64,000 nt of DNA from an uncultured beta proteobacterium (GTDB lineage: Bacteria; Pseudomonadota; Gammaproteobacteria; Burkholderiales; Burkholderiaceae_E), in the NCBI GenBank assembly GCA_903934295.1, contig CAIZNI010000054.1:1-64000 (forward strand), in the 5' to 3' direction. Shown here piece by piece: positions 37,462-46,519 of this stretch. The notes under the pieces were generated by a model. The model made no database searches. It was not told where the DNA came from and was given only the letters and a program-made list of their open reading frames with translations. Both the position numbers and the translations under genes were made by a program. Each line of letters starts with the position of its first letter. Position 1 is the first letter of the stretch.

Positions 37462-38265
37462 TCAGCGACCCTCGAAGCGCGGCGCGCGCTTCTCGGCGAA
37501 GGCCCGCATGCCCTCCTTCACATCCTCGGTCTGCAGCAGCGGCAGCAGCTGCAGGTAGACGTGATGGACGTGTTCCGGGAACGGCTCGTTCAAGCCCATG
37601 CGCATCATCCGCTTGGCGGCCTGCACTGCCAGCGGCGCGTTCGCGGCGATCTCGAGTGCGATCGCGCGGGCCCGCGCCTGTTCGTGGCCGTCGTCGACGA
37701 CCTCGTTGGCCAGGCCCCATTCGAGGCTCTCGGCGGCGCTCAGCGTGCGTCCGGTGAAGATCAGCTGCGCGGCCTTCGCCCAGCCGATCATGCGCGGCAG
37801 GTACCAGGTGCTGCCCGACTCGGGCAGCACGCCGCGCTTGCAGAAGGCCGCGGCCATCTTGGCCGAGCGGGCCATGATCCGGATGTCGCAGCCGATGGCC
37901 AGGTCCATGCCGTAGCCGGCGGCGCCGCCGTTGACCGCGCAGATCACCGGCTTTTCCATCGAGTGCAGCACGGTGGGCGGCGTGGTGCGCAGGTCCAGGG
38001 TGGTGCGCGGCGGGCCCTCGGTGCGCAGCATGCCGCGCCCCTGCGCCTGGGCGGTCACGTCGAGCCCGGCGCAGAAGGCGCGTCCGGCGCCGGTCAGGAT
38101 CACGCAGCGCACCTCGGGGTCGTTGTCGGCGCGCAGCAGCGCGCTGCCCAGCTGCTCGAGCATCGGCCGCGAGATGGTGTTCATGCGCTGCGGCGCGTTC
38201 AGCGTGATCGTCGCGATGTGCTCGGACAGTTCGTAGCGCACTTCCAGGGTGTCGTCATCGGCCAT
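37462..38265 (-). CDS. Enoyl-CoA hydratase/isomerase (crotonase) family protein 2
   Basis: 267 aa. Crotonase features: TITLNAPQRMNTISRPML, oxyanion loop FCAGLDVTAQAQG, and AVNGGAAGYGMDLAIGCDIRIM with the second oxyanion Gly. The usual ALGGG is replaced by AAGYGMD. A C-terminal RAFAEKRAPRFEGR tail is typical of the hydratases. It lies between pcp and crotonase 1, all on the minus strand. Probably acts on an acyl-CoA in fatty or aromatic acid degradation. Confidence 0.87.
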   Translation of the reverse strand: MADDDTLEVRYELSEHIATITLNAPQRMNTISRPMLEQLGSALLRADNDPEVRCVILTGAGRAFCAGLDVTAQAQGRGMLRTEGPPRTTLDLRTTPPTVLHSMEKPVICAVNGGAAGYGMDLAIGCDIRIMARSAKMAAAFCKRGVLPESGSTWYLPRMIGWAKAAQLIFTGRTLSAAESLEWGLANEVVDDGHEQARARAIALEIAANAPLAVQAAKRMMRMGLNEPFPEHVHHVYLQLLPLLQTEDVKEGMRAFAEKRAPRFEGR

Positions 38266-38339
38266 GGGATCGGTCTCGCGGGTCGGGTTTCAGGGAGGAA
38301 AGGCAGGCGCGCCGGCGGCCGTGGCACGCCGTCGGGCGG

Positions 38340-39032
38340 TCAGCTGATCGCGCCTTCGCTGGTCGTCGTTGATGCGGTCGCCACCGTCGCGCCGCCGGCC
38401 GGTGCCGTCGCGCCCGGCTCGGCGTCATCCGCCGCGGTGGTCGCCACCGCGATCCGCACGCCGGCGATCATCGTCTCCAGCGACAGGCTGGGCATGCCCG
38501 GCCAGGACGCCGCCTGCTGGGGCAGCATCGGCAGGTGGATGAAGCCGCCCCGGGTGTGCGGGTGGGCGGTGACCAGCAGGTGCGCCAGATGAAAGAACAG
38601 GTGGTTGCACACGAAGGTGCCCGCGGTCTGCGACACCGAGGCCGGCAGGCCGGCGGCGCGCATCGCGGCCACGATGTGCCGGATCGGCAGCGTCGAGAAA
38701 TAGCCGGCCGGTGCGCCGGCGATCACCGTGCGCTCGATCGGTTGGTCACCCGCGTTGTCGGGAATCGGGGCATCGTCGATGTTGATGGCCACCCGCTCCA
38801 CCGACAGGTCGGTGCGCCGCGCCGCCTGGCCCAGCGCGATCACCGCGTGCGCCGGTTCACGGGCCAGTTCGGCCGCCAGCACGCGCCCCGACTCGCCGAA
38901 GCGGCAGGGCAGCATCAGCGCCGTGACCCGCGCCGCGCCGATCGATTCGTCGTGCAGGGCGCGCGCCACTTCCCACGAGGGGTTGATCGTTTCGCCGCCG
39001 AACGGCTCGAAACCGGTGACCAGGATTCTCAT
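38340..39032 (-). CDS. pcp: Pyroglutamyl-peptidase I
   Basis: 230 aa. The peptidase C15 fold starts RILVTGFEPFGGETINPSWE. The catalytic triad is Glu79 (DLSVERVAINIDD), Cys142 (GTFVCNHLF) and His166 (GGFIHLPMLP), with normal spacing. It removes N-terminal pyroglutamate from peptides in the cytoplasm. The C-terminal tail after residue 190 is Ala/Thr-rich and longer than usual. It is divergent from the D-aminoacylase-like gene, 127 bases apart. Confidence 0.95.
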   Translation of the reverse strand: MRILVTGFEPFGGETINPSWEVARALHDESIGAARVTALMLPCRFGESGRVLAAELAREPAHAVIALGQAARRTDLSVERVAINIDDAPIPDNAGDQPIERTVIAGAPAGYFSTLPIRHIVAAMRAAGLPASVSQTAGTFVCNHLFFHLAHLLVTAHPHTRGGFIHLPMLPQQAASWPGMPSLSLETMIAGVRIAVATTAADDAEPGATAPAGGATVATASTTTSEGAIS

Positions 39033-39159
39033 CGCGGCGATTCGCGGGCGGGGTTCGACCAGGCAGGGCGCATCGGGGTGTCCTCGGCAGGCGGGTGTCG
39101 GGCGAGTTTAGCGCGCCGCCATTACACTCCGGGATCCATTCGATCCGGGAGTGCGCACG

Positions 39160-40839
39160 ATGTTTGATCTGGTGATACGGAATGCCTGGCTGCATGACGG
39201 CAGCGGCGCACCGGCGCAGCGTGGCGCGCTCGCGGTGAGCGGGGGCCGCATCGCGGCCATCGGCGCCGACCTCGGTCCCGGACGGCGCGAGATCGATGCG
39301 CAGGGCCTGGCGCTGATGCCCGGCATCATCGACGGCCACACCCACTACGACGCGCAGCTCACCTGGGATCCGTTCGCCGATCCCTCGCCCCCGCTGGGCG
39401 TGACCACCGCGGTGATCGGCAACTGCGGCTTCACCATCGCGCCCTGCCGGCCCGCCGACCGCGACCTCACCATGCGCAACCTGACCCAGGTCGAGGGCAT
39501 GTCGCTGGACGCGCTGCGCGCCGGCATCCGCTGGGATTTCGAATCGATTCCGCAGTACATGGACATGCTGCAGGCGAGCCGCCCCGGCGTGAACGTGGCG
39601 GCCTTCGCCGGCCACTCGGCGATCCGCACCTATGTGATGGGTGAGGGCGCCCATCAGCGCGTGGCCACCGACGCCGAGATCGCCCGCATGGCCGACCTGG
39701 TTCGCGAGGCGATGGCCCATGGCGCGGTCGGTTTCGCCTCGTCCACCAACGAGCCGCACAACGGCTGGAACGGCATCCCGATGCCCTCGCGGCTGGCCGA
39801 TGCGCGCGAGATGCTCGCGCTCACCCGCGCGATGGGCGAGTCGGGGCGCGGCCTGTTCATGCTGACCAAGGGCAACGTGACCCCGATGGCGCAGCTCGAG
39901 GAGATCGCCGAGCAGAGCGGACGGCCGGTGCTGATCGCCGCCATGTTCCACAACAACACCGACCCGTCGCGGGTCTTCGACGAACTGGCGCTGATGCAGG
40001 CCGCCCGCGAGCGCGGGCACGCGCTGATCCCGCAGGTGTCGGCCTGCCCGCTCACCATGGATTTCACGCTGCACTCGGCCTATCTGTTCGAGAGCATCCC
40101 GGCCTGGAAGACCGCGATCAGTCTCGAGGGCGAGCCCTTGCGCGCGCTGTACGCCAGTCCCGATTTCCGCGCGGCGGTCAAGGCCGACCTCGAGCGCCAG
40201 CAGGGGCGCGGGCTGTTCAACGGCGAGTGGCACCTGATGCAGGTGGCGCAGGCGGCACGCCCGGACAACATCGGCCTGGAAGGCCGCACCGTGCTGGAAC
40301 TGGCGACCGCGCAGGGCTGCCATCCGCTGGACTGGCTGCTCGACTTCGCGCTGTCCGAGAACCTCGACACCTATTTCACCGCGCAGCTTCGCAACACCGA
40401 TGTGCAGGCAGTGGGCCAGCTGGTCGCCGACCCGGCCACCCATGTCTCGCTCTCGGATGCGGGTGCGCACCTGACCTTCCTGTGCGATGCCGGGTTTGGC
40501 CTGCACCTGCTCGGGCACTGGGCGCGCGACCAGCAGGCGCTCAGCCTGGCGCAGGCGGTGCACAAGCTCACCGGCCACCCGGCCCGGCTGTTCGGCATCG
40601 CCGACCGCGGCCTGCTGCGCGAGGGGCTGGCCGCCGATCTGCTGCTGTTCGATCCGGCCACTGTGGGCCGCGGTCGCAACGAGCGCCGCTTCGACCTGCC
40701 GGCCGGCGCGAGCCGGCTGCGCGCCCAGGGCATCGGTGTGCACGGGGTGTGGGTGAACGGCGAGCAGGTGGTCGATGCCAACGGCCTGCTGCCCGATGCG
40801 CCGCGCGCCGGCAGCCTGCTGCGCGAGTTTCAGGCCTGA
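39160..40839 (+). CDS. N-acyl-D-amino-acid deacylase-like amidohydrolase
   Basis: 559 aa from ATG 39160. Amidohydrolase-3 layout: N-terminal beta-sandwich (FDLVIRNAWLHDGSG), metal motif GIIDGHTHYDAQ, NCGFTIAPC, the FAGHSAIRTYVMGEGA segment, catalytic Asp in SLSDAGAHLTFLCD and the C-terminal sandwich with GLAADLLLFDP. D-aminoacylases release D-amino acids from N-acyl forms. A weak -10 (TACACT, 39123-39128) precedes it. It heads a plus-strand group with a MaoC hydratase and an MFS carrier, which argues that the true substrate may be an acyl-type catabolite. Confidence 0.87.
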   Translation: MFDLVIRNAWLHDGSGAPAQRGALAVSGGRIAAIGADLGPGRREIDAQGLALMPGIIDGHTHYDAQLTWDPFADPSPPLGVTTAVIGNCGFTIAPCRPADRDLTMRNLTQVEGMSLDALRAGIRWDFESIPQYMDMLQASRPGVNVAAFAGHSAIRTYVMGEGAHQRVATDAEIARMADLVREAMAHGAVGFASSTNEPHNGWNGIPMPSRLADAREMLALTRAMGESGRGLFMLTKGNVTPMAQLEEIAEQSGRPVLIAAMFHNNTDPSRVFDELALMQAARERGHALIPQVSACPLTMDFTLHSAYLFESIPAWKTAISLEGEPLRALYASPDFRAAVKADLERQQGRGLFNGEWHLMQVAQAARPDNIGLEGRTVLELATAQGCHPLDWLLDFALSENLDTYFTAQLRNTDVQAVGQLVADPATHVSLSDAGAHLTFLCDAGFGLHLLGHWARDQQALSLAQAVHKLTGHPARLFGIADRGLLREGLAADLLLFDPATVGRGRNERRFDLPAGASRLRAQGIGVHGVWVNGEQVVDANGLLPDAPRAGSLLREFQA

Positions 40840-40906
40840 GGCGCATCCGGGCGGCCGGTGCCGCCCGACCGGTTTCTCCGATGGTCCCGTCGACAGGATT
40901 GACGAC

Positions 40907-41755
40907 ATGAACAGCCCCGATCTCGACGCCCTGCGTCCCTGGCTCGATCGCCGCGACAACGCGGCCGAAGTGCTCAGCCCGGTCCCCGCCCAGTGTCTGG
41001 CGGCCACGCTCGATCTCGATCCCGCGGCGCAGCCCGGGACGGTCCTGCCGCCCCTGTGGCAGTGGCTGCATTTCCTGGACCGCACGCCGAGCGCGCTGCT
41101 GGCCAGCGACGGCTCGCCGCGCACCCGGCTGCTGCTGCCGCCGATCGATCTGCCGCAGATCATGTGGGCCGGCGCCGAGATCGAATTCCACCAGCCGCTG
41201 CGCCTGGGCGAGCCGGCGTCGCGGCAGTCGCGGATCGCCGAGATGACCGGCAAGTCCGGCTCGCGCGGCCCGATGGTCTTTCTCACCCACGAGCACCGCA
41301 TCGAGCAGGCCGGCGCGATCGCCATCGTCGAGCGCAGCCGCGCGGTGTTTCTCGGCCCGGCCGGCACCGCGGCGGGCGCCCCCGAACCGGCACCGGCCCC
41401 CGAGCGCGAGCGCCAGTGGCCGATCGACGAGTCGCTGCTGTTCCGCTTCTCGGCGCTGACCTTCAACTCCCATCGCATCCACTACGACCTGGCTTACACC
41501 ACCGGGGTGGCCGGCTATCCGGCGCTGGTGGTGCACGGGCCGCTGCAGGCGATGCTGCTGGCCGAGACCTTCCGGCAGTGGCATCCGCAGGCCGTCGTCG
41601 AGCGGCTCGAGTTCCGGGCCCGGGCGCCGCTGTTCTGCGGCCGCCCGGCCACGGTGGGCGGCGCGGCGCGCGGTCCCGGGCGCTATGCCCTGTGGACCGT
41701 GTCGGCGGCCGGCGGCTGCTCGATGGAGTGCCTGGTCAGCTTTCGCGAGTCCTGA
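40907..41755 (+). CDS. MaoC-like dehydratase (mesaconyl/3-methylfumaryl-CoA hydratase type)
   Basis: 282 aa with two tandem hot-dog halves. The N-terminal half includes TVLPPLWQWLHFLDRTP and the C-terminal half FSALTFNSHRIHYDLAYTTG followed by GYPALVVHGPLQAMLL. The second matches the (R)-hydratase active site with catalytic Asp/His (HRIHYD). This two-domain form is typical of C4-mesaconyl- or methylfumaryl-CoA hydratases and related enzymes. It lies 67 bases after the amidohydrolase gene and before an MFS gene. Confidence 0.85.
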   Translation: MNSPDLDALRPWLDRRDNAAEVLSPVPAQCLAATLDLDPAAQPGTVLPPLWQWLHFLDRTPSALLASDGSPRTRLLLPPIDLPQIMWAGAEIEFHQPLRLGEPASRQSRIAEMTGKSGSRGPMVFLTHEHRIEQAGAIAIVERSRAVFLGPAGTAAGAPEPAPAPERERQWPIDESLLFRFSALTFNSHRIHYDLAYTTGVAGYPALVVHGPLQAMLLAETFRQWHPQAVVERLEFRARAPLFCGRPATVGGAARGPGRYALWTVSAAGGCSMECLVSFRES

Positions 41756-41770
41756 ACCGGCGCCCCGCCA

Positions 41771-41812
41771 GTCGCCCTGTTCGTCGCCCTGTCCGTCGCC
41801 CTGTCCGTCGCC
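41771..41812. repeat. 12-bp tandem repeat after the hydratase stop
   Basis: GTCGCCCTGTYC occurs at 41771-41782, 41783-41794 and 41795-41806, with a half copy (GTCGCC) at 41807-41812. It fills the spacer between the MaoC and MFS genes. Confidence 0.8.
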
Positions 41813-41850
41813 CCGCCTCCCCTTTCAGCCCTCCCACCCCCGAGTACCCG

Positions 41851-43104
41851 ATGACCACCAGCACCCCCGAGCCTCCCCGAGCCGCCGCGCCCGCGGCGGC
41901 GGCCCCCCTCATCCCCGGACGCGCCTGGTGGCCGATCACCCTGCTGGCGGCGGCGCTGCTGATGGTGACGATGGGCAGCCGCCAGTCGATGGGCCTGTTC
42001 CTCTCGCCGATCAACACCGACACCGGTCTGGGCATCGTCACCATCAGCTTCGCGATGGCCATCGGCCAATTCGTCTGGGGCGCGGTGCAGCCGGTCGCCG
42101 GTGCGATTGCCGACCGCTACGGCCCGGGCCGGGTGCTGGCCGGGGGCATCGTGATCCTGGTCATCGGCACCGCGCTCACCCCGTTCGTCACCAGCGCGTT
42201 CGGGCTGATCGTCGTGATGGGGGTGCTGACCGCGATGGGCGCCGGCGCCTGCAGTTTCTCGGTGCTGATCGGGGCGGTCTCCCAGCACGTGCCGGCGGCC
42301 AGCCGCGGCACCGCCGCGGGCGTGATCAACGCCGGCAGCTCGCTCGGGCAGTTCGTGTTCGCGCCGCTGGCCCAGCGCCTGATCTCCGGCCTGGGCTGGA
42401 TGGGCGCGATGTGGTCGATGGCGATCATCGTCCTGCTGGCCTTGCCGATCACCCGTCTGCTGCGCCGCCAGCCGATGCCGGGCGCCGCGCAGAACACCGG
42501 CTCGGGCTTGCGCACCGCGGTGCGCGAGGCCTTTCGCGACCGCAGCTACCTGCTGCTGCACGCCGGGTTTTTCACCTGCGGCTTTCACATCGCTTTCCTC
42601 GTCACCCATCTGCCCGGCGAGGTGAGCCTGTGCGGGCTGCCGGCCTCGGTGGCGGGCTGGTCGCTGGCGCTGATCGGCCTGTCGAACATCGTCGGCAGCC
42701 TGGCGGCGGGTTTCGCGGTGAACCGGGTGCGCAGCAAGTACATCCTGTTCTGGATGTACCTGTCGCGCGCGGTGCTGGTGCTGGTGTACCTGGCGGCGCC
42801 CAAGACCGAATGGACCTTCTATCTGCTGGCCATCGGACTCGGACTCACCTGGCTGAGCACGGTGCCCCCCACCGCGGGTGTGGTGGGCAAGCTGTTCGGG
42901 GTGCGCTATCTGGCCACGCTGTTCGGCATGACGCTGCTGTCGCATCAGATCGGCGGCTTTTTCGGCGCCTGGCTGGGTGGCCTGGCCATCGACCAGACGG
43001 GCAGCTATCTGTGGATGTGGTACGCGGATGCGGTGCTGGCCCTGGCGGCGGCGCTGGTGAACCTGCCGATCCGCGAAGCGAAGGTGGTCCGCGCGACCGC
43101 CTGA
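41851..43104 (+). CDS. MFS transporter, oxalate/formate-antiporter-like
   Basis: 417 aa, twelve helices, starting at ATG 41851 after a Pro/Ala-rich cytoplasmic N-terminus. MFS signature A-like loop is AGAIADRYGPGRVLAGG, and the helix 4-5 region has GAVSQHVPAASRGTAAGVINAGSSLGQ. The GSRQSMGLFLSPINTDTG opening is characteristic of the monocarboxylate/oxalate:formate antiporter-like group common in Burkholderiales. Its neighbours suggest uptake of the acid handled by the amidohydrolase and hydratase. Transcription probably ends at the hairpin just after. Confidence 0.87.
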   Translation: MTTSTPEPPRAAAPAAAAPLIPGRAWWPITLLAAALLMVTMGSRQSMGLFLSPINTDTGLGIVTISFAMAIGQFVWGAVQPVAGAIADRYGPGRVLAGGIVILVIGTALTPFVTSAFGLIVVMGVLTAMGAGACSFSVLIGAVSQHVPAASRGTAAGVINAGSSLGQFVFAPLAQRLISGLGWMGAMWSMAIIVLLALPITRLLRRQPMPGAAQNTGSGLRTAVREAFRDRSYLLLHAGFFTCGFHIAFLVTHLPGEVSLCGLPASVAGWSLALIGLSNIVGSLAAGFAVNRVRSKYILFWMYLSRAVLVLVYLAAPKTEWTFYLLAIGLGLTWLSTVPPTAGVVGKLFGVRYLATLFGMTLLSHQIGGFFGAWLGGLAIDQTGSYLWMWYADAVLALAAALVNLPIREAKVVRATA

Positions 43105-43112
43105 GCTTCATC

Positions 43113-43153
43113 GGGCGGGCAGGCCCGGTCTCGTCGACCGGACCTGCCCGCCC
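43113..43153. terminator. Long bidirectional hairpin between convergent genes
   Basis: GGGCGGGCAGG (43113-43123) pairs with CCTGCCCGCCC (43143-43153). Inside, CCGGT (43125-43129) pairs with ACCGG (43137-43141), with one C/A mismatch and a 7-base loop. The 16-pair stem lies 9 bases after the MFS stop and 16 bases before the binding-protein stop. There is no T-run, but the stem is very stable. Confidence 0.55.
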
Positions 43154-43168
43154 CCGACGGGTCTTCGT

Positions 43169-44890
43169 TCAGAAGCCCATCTTCTTCTTCAGGTCCTGGT
43201 CGACCCACATGCGGGCATGGATCGGGCCGGGACGCTCGGAACCGACGCGCAGCTCGCCGCCGTAGTTCTTGACCCACGGCCACCAGGCTGTGTAGACGTA
43301 GGGCACCGGCAGCCAGATGTAGGGCGCCTTCTCGACGATGTCGCGGGTCATGATCTTGATCATGCGCTGGCGCTTGACCTCGTCACGTTCCGCGTAGGCA
43401 GCCGCCATGCGCTTGTCCATCTCGGGATCGGACCAGCCCGACGGATTCCACAGCTGCTTGGAGACGAAGCTCTTGCGGATCGAGGTGGTCGGGTTCGTGT
43501 GGCCGTTCTGCATGAAATAACCCGGCGCGTGCGTGCGCGTGGTCATCGCCGACAGGAAGGCCCCGTACTCCATCGGCTGGATCTCGATCTTCACGCCGAC
43601 CTTCTCGAGATAGGCGGCGATCAGCGGCAGCAGATCCATGTGGTCGGGCGAGCAGGCGCACACCTGAACCTTGAAGCTGAAGCCTTTCGGGAAACCCGCC
43701 TCGGCCAGCAGCGCCTTGGCCTTCTCCGGGTTGTAGATGAACAGTTCGCGGGCGGACTCCGTCATCTGGTCGAGCGGCTCGTAGTACCCGGTGTAGTCGG
43801 GATGCATCGGGTAGGCGAACAGCTCGGCGTTGCCGTTGTAGAACGCCTTGACGATCTCCTGCTTGTTGACCGCCATGTTCAGCGCACGGCGCACCCGCAC
43901 GTCGTCGAAGGGCTTCTGGTCGACGCGCATCGCCATGAAGGTCCCGCCGGTGTTCAGCCAGCGGTTCCACTTGAGCGACGGCGCGTTCTTCTTGAGCTCA
44001 TCGACCGAGCTCCAGCGCACGCCCTCGAGCACATCGAGCTTGCCGGTGCGCAGCGCGGTGATGTAGGCCGACTCGTCCTTGATGATCCGGTACGAGATCT
44101 TGTCGGCGAACGGCAGCTTGTAGGGCTGGCCGCCGATCATCTCCTTGTCCCAGTAGATCGGGTTCTTGGTGAAGGTGACGGTGTTGCCCTGCACATAGTC
44201 GGTCAGCTGGAACGGACCGGTGCCGACGTGGTTCTTCCAGTCCTTGGCGCCGGCGTCGGCGACTTCCTTGGGCACGATGCTCGAGTAGTAGCCCCAGCCG
44301 AAGCGATAGTCCCACTCGGCGAAGTACTGCTTGAAGGTGAACAGCACCGTGTGCTTGTCGGTGGCCTCGACCTTTTCGACATGGTCGAAGAAGGTGGCGA
44401 CCTTCTTGGGGCTCTTGTCCAGGCGGGTGTAGGTGTCGACCACGTCCTGGGCGACCAGTTCGCGCGACTTCATGACGCCGGGCTTGTCCGGGAACATCAC
44501 GCCCTTGCGCAGCTTGAACTCGGCGCGCGGCGGGTTGTCGAGAAATTTCCAGCTGGCGGCGAGCTCGCCGCGGATCGCGTCGCTGGGCAGCCAGGAGTCG
44601 GCGGTGAACGGGTAGGGGCCGCCGCGGCTCTTGGATTTCGTCAGGTCGCCGGCCAGCAGCGACTCGTGCATGAGGCCGGTGTCCTGGGCGTATTTCCAGG
44701 TCCAGTCGGTGGGGTCCCACGACAGCGGCGAGAGGGTCACATAGACCATGCCGATGCTCAGGTTGCCGCCGTATTTCGGTTTCTCGGCCTGTGCGCCGGC
44801 AATGGCCGGCGCGCCGAGCAAGGCCAGCGCGGTGGCACTGGCCAGTGCCAGCCGGCGCATGGGCGCCGTCGATTTGAATCTGTTGTTCAT
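43169..44890 (-). CDS. Peptide/nickel-type ABC transporter substrate-binding protein (orphan)
   Basis: 573 aa, SBP_bac_5 family, from ATG 44890 after GGGAGGCAGAC. Sec signal RRLALASATALALLGAPAIAGAQ. The family core includes SPSWKFLDNPPRAEFKLRKGVMFPD-type features near residue 120-145, VGTGPFQLTDYVQGN, and VRRALNMAVNKQEIVKAFYNG. Ligands of such proteins range from peptides to nickel chelates and opines. No permease or ATPase genes lie beside it, so it must use a transporter encoded elsewhere or act alone. Confidence 0.9.
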   Translation of the reverse strand: MNNRFKSTAPMRRLALASATALALLGAPAIAGAQAEKPKYGGNLSIGMVYVTLSPLSWDPTDWTWKYAQDTGLMHESLLAGDLTKSKSRGGPYPFTADSWLPSDAIRGELAASWKFLDNPPRAEFKLRKGVMFPDKPGVMKSRELVAQDVVDTYTRLDKSPKKVATFFDHVEKVEATDKHTVLFTFKQYFAEWDYRFGWGYYSSIVPKEVADAGAKDWKNHVGTGPFQLTDYVQGNTVTFTKNPIYWDKEMIGGQPYKLPFADKISYRIIKDESAYITALRTGKLDVLEGVRWSSVDELKKNAPSLKWNRWLNTGGTFMAMRVDQKPFDDVRVRRALNMAVNKQEIVKAFYNGNAELFAYPMHPDYTGYYEPLDQMTESARELFIYNPEKAKALLAEAGFPKGFSFKVQVCACSPDHMDLLPLIAAYLEKVGVKIEIQPMEYGAFLSAMTTRTHAPGYFMQNGHTNPTTSIRKSFVSKQLWNPSGWSDPEMDKRMAAAYAERDEVKRQRMIKIMTRDIVEKAPYIWLPVPYVYTAWWPWVKNYGGELRVGSERPGPIHARMWVDQDLKKKMGF

Positions 44891-45150
44891 GTCTGCCTCC
44901 CTGATCGTTAGGAACACCCGCCCGGATCAATCGCTTGTCGGGTGTCTTCGTCGGGCCATCGAGCATTCGCGCAGAGCGGGAACACACTTTCCGCGAACCG
45001 GCCTGCAGTCACCTTACGCGCTCGGGTGCCGCAGTTCAATCGGCTTGGGCCCGGTGCGTTCATTTTCCGGGGTGTTGCTGGGTGAAACCTGCAGGCTTCC
45101 GGAACCCGGGGCGGCGGTGACCGCGGCCGGCCGGGATCCGCTGGTCGGGA

Positions 45151-46383
45151 TCAGCCGGCCGGGTGCGTGGCCGCGGTCTGCAGCAGAATCGACTCGAACT
45201 CGCCGATGCGGCGGTCCCAGCCGATGCCCAGTGCCGACTGCCGCGCAGCGCGGCCGAGCCGTTCGATGCGCGCCGGGTCGGTCGCCAGGGCGCACGCCAG
45301 TTCCAGCAGGCGGGCGGGCTCGTCCGGGCTGGCCAGCAGGCCGGTCTGCTCGTGGGTGAGGTGACAGCCGGCCGCCGCGCAGTCATAGGCCACCACCGCC
45401 AGACCGCTGGCCATCGCCTCGAGGGTGACATTGCCGAAGGTTTCGGTGAGGCTCGGAAACAGGAACACATCAGCCGACGCATAGTGGGCGGCGAGGTCCT
45501 CGCCGCTGCGCATGCCGGCGAAGATCGCCTCGGGAAAGCGTGCCGCCAGCGCGGTTCGGGCCGGGCCGTCGCCCACCAGCACGAGCCGTGCATCGGGCTG
45601 GCGCCGGCGCATCGCGGCGAAGGCGTCGCCCAGCATCGCCAGGTTTTTCTCGGCGGCCAGGCGCCCGACGTGGAGCACCACCGGTGCGCCGGGTGCCACA
45701 CCCCATTGCCGGCGCAGTGCCTCGCTGCGTCGCGCCGGATCGAACAGCCGGGTGTCGACGCCGCGACCCACCACCGCCAGGCGCAGGAAGCCGGCGCGCG
45801 CCAGACGGTCCTGGATCTCGCGCGTCGGCACCATCGTCACCGCGGTGCGGTTGTGGAACCGGCGCAGGTAGGCGCCGATCGGGCTCCTGAGCCAGCCCAG
45901 CCGGTAGTGCGCGCTGTAGGCATCGAAGTTGGTCCGGAAGTCGCTCGACACCGGGATGCGCAGCCGCAGCGCCGCCTGCAGGGCCGACCAGCCCAGTGGG
46001 CCTTCGGTGGCGATGTGAACCAGATCGGGCCGGTGACGCATCCAGTGAGTGGTCAGCGCGCGGCGCGCCGGCAGCCCCATGCGCAGGTTCGGATAGTTCG
46101 GGATTGCCAGCCCGCGAAACAGCAGCTCGGGCGCGTCGCCGGCGCTGCCCGCCGCGCTGGCGGTCGGCGCGTCGCCCGGCTGGCGCGGACGCAGCAGCCG
46201 CACCGTGTGACCGCGCTCGACCAGCCCGCCGACGAAGCGGGCGAGCGTGCTGGCCACGCCATTGATTTCCGGCGGATAGGTTTCGGTGACGACCGCCAGC
46301 CGAAGCGAGGCTCGGGCGGGCGCGAGTTCTTGCCAGGTGAAGGGCGCCGCCGTGTCCGTGCGGTCGGATGGTCGAAGGGTCAT
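45151..46383 (-). CDS. GT4-family glycosyltransferase (MgtA/SqdX/Agt-like)
   Basis: 410 aa; ATG 46383 follows AAGGTGG, and a GTG at 46389 is a near alternative. The N-terminal half carries VVTETYPPEINGVASTLARF, the opening of lipid-directed GT4 enzymes such as MgtA, SqdX and Agt. The donor half has VVLHVGRLAAEKNL, VLVGDGPAR, DVFLFPSLTETFGNVTLEAMASG (Ex7E motif) and LTHEQTGLLA. These enzymes add hexose or glucuronate to diacylglycerol or phosphoinositol acceptors. Divergent from the Mpo1-like gene, with a Pho-box-like repeat between them. Confidence 0.88.
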   Translation of the reverse strand: MTLRPSDRTDTAAPFTWQELAPARASLRLAVVTETYPPEINGVASTLARFVGGLVERGHTVRLLRPRQPGDAPTASAAGSAGDAPELLFRGLAIPNYPNLRMGLPARRALTTHWMRHRPDLVHIATEGPLGWSALQAALRLRIPVSSDFRTNFDAYSAHYRLGWLRSPIGAYLRRFHNRTAVTMVPTREIQDRLARAGFLRLAVVGRGVDTRLFDPARRSEALRRQWGVAPGAPVVLHVGRLAAEKNLAMLGDAFAAMRRRQPDARLVLVGDGPARTALAARFPEAIFAGMRSGEDLAAHYASADVFLFPSLTETFGNVTLEAMASGLAVVAYDCAAAGCHLTHEQTGLLASPDEPARLLELACALATDPARIERLGRAARQSALGIGWDRRIGEFESILLQTAATHPAG

Positions 46384-46428
46384 GACCACCCACCTTGCCG
46401 GATCGACGCGACGGTTTGATGAACCCGA

Positions 46429-46446
46429 TCGTCAACGAATCGTCAT
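46429..46446 (+). promoter_or_regulatory. Pho-box-like direct repeat
   Basis: TCGTCAA (46429-46435), four bases CGAA, TCGTCAT (46440-46446). The 7-4-7 layout equals the PhoB site CTGTCAT-N4-CTGTCAT, with the GTCA core kept in both halves; matches are 4/7 and 5/7. TGTAGT at 46463-46468 would serve as a -10 sixteen bases on, longer than the ten of classical Pho promoters. It points towards the Mpo1-like gene and lies 46 bases from the glycosyltransferase start. Confidence 0.4.
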
Positions 46447-46519
46447 CGGCCGGTAAGGCCGCTGTAGTGCAGCCTGCCTACGCTCGAGTGTTTACCCCCT
46501 TGTACGGCCAGGAGGCCCC

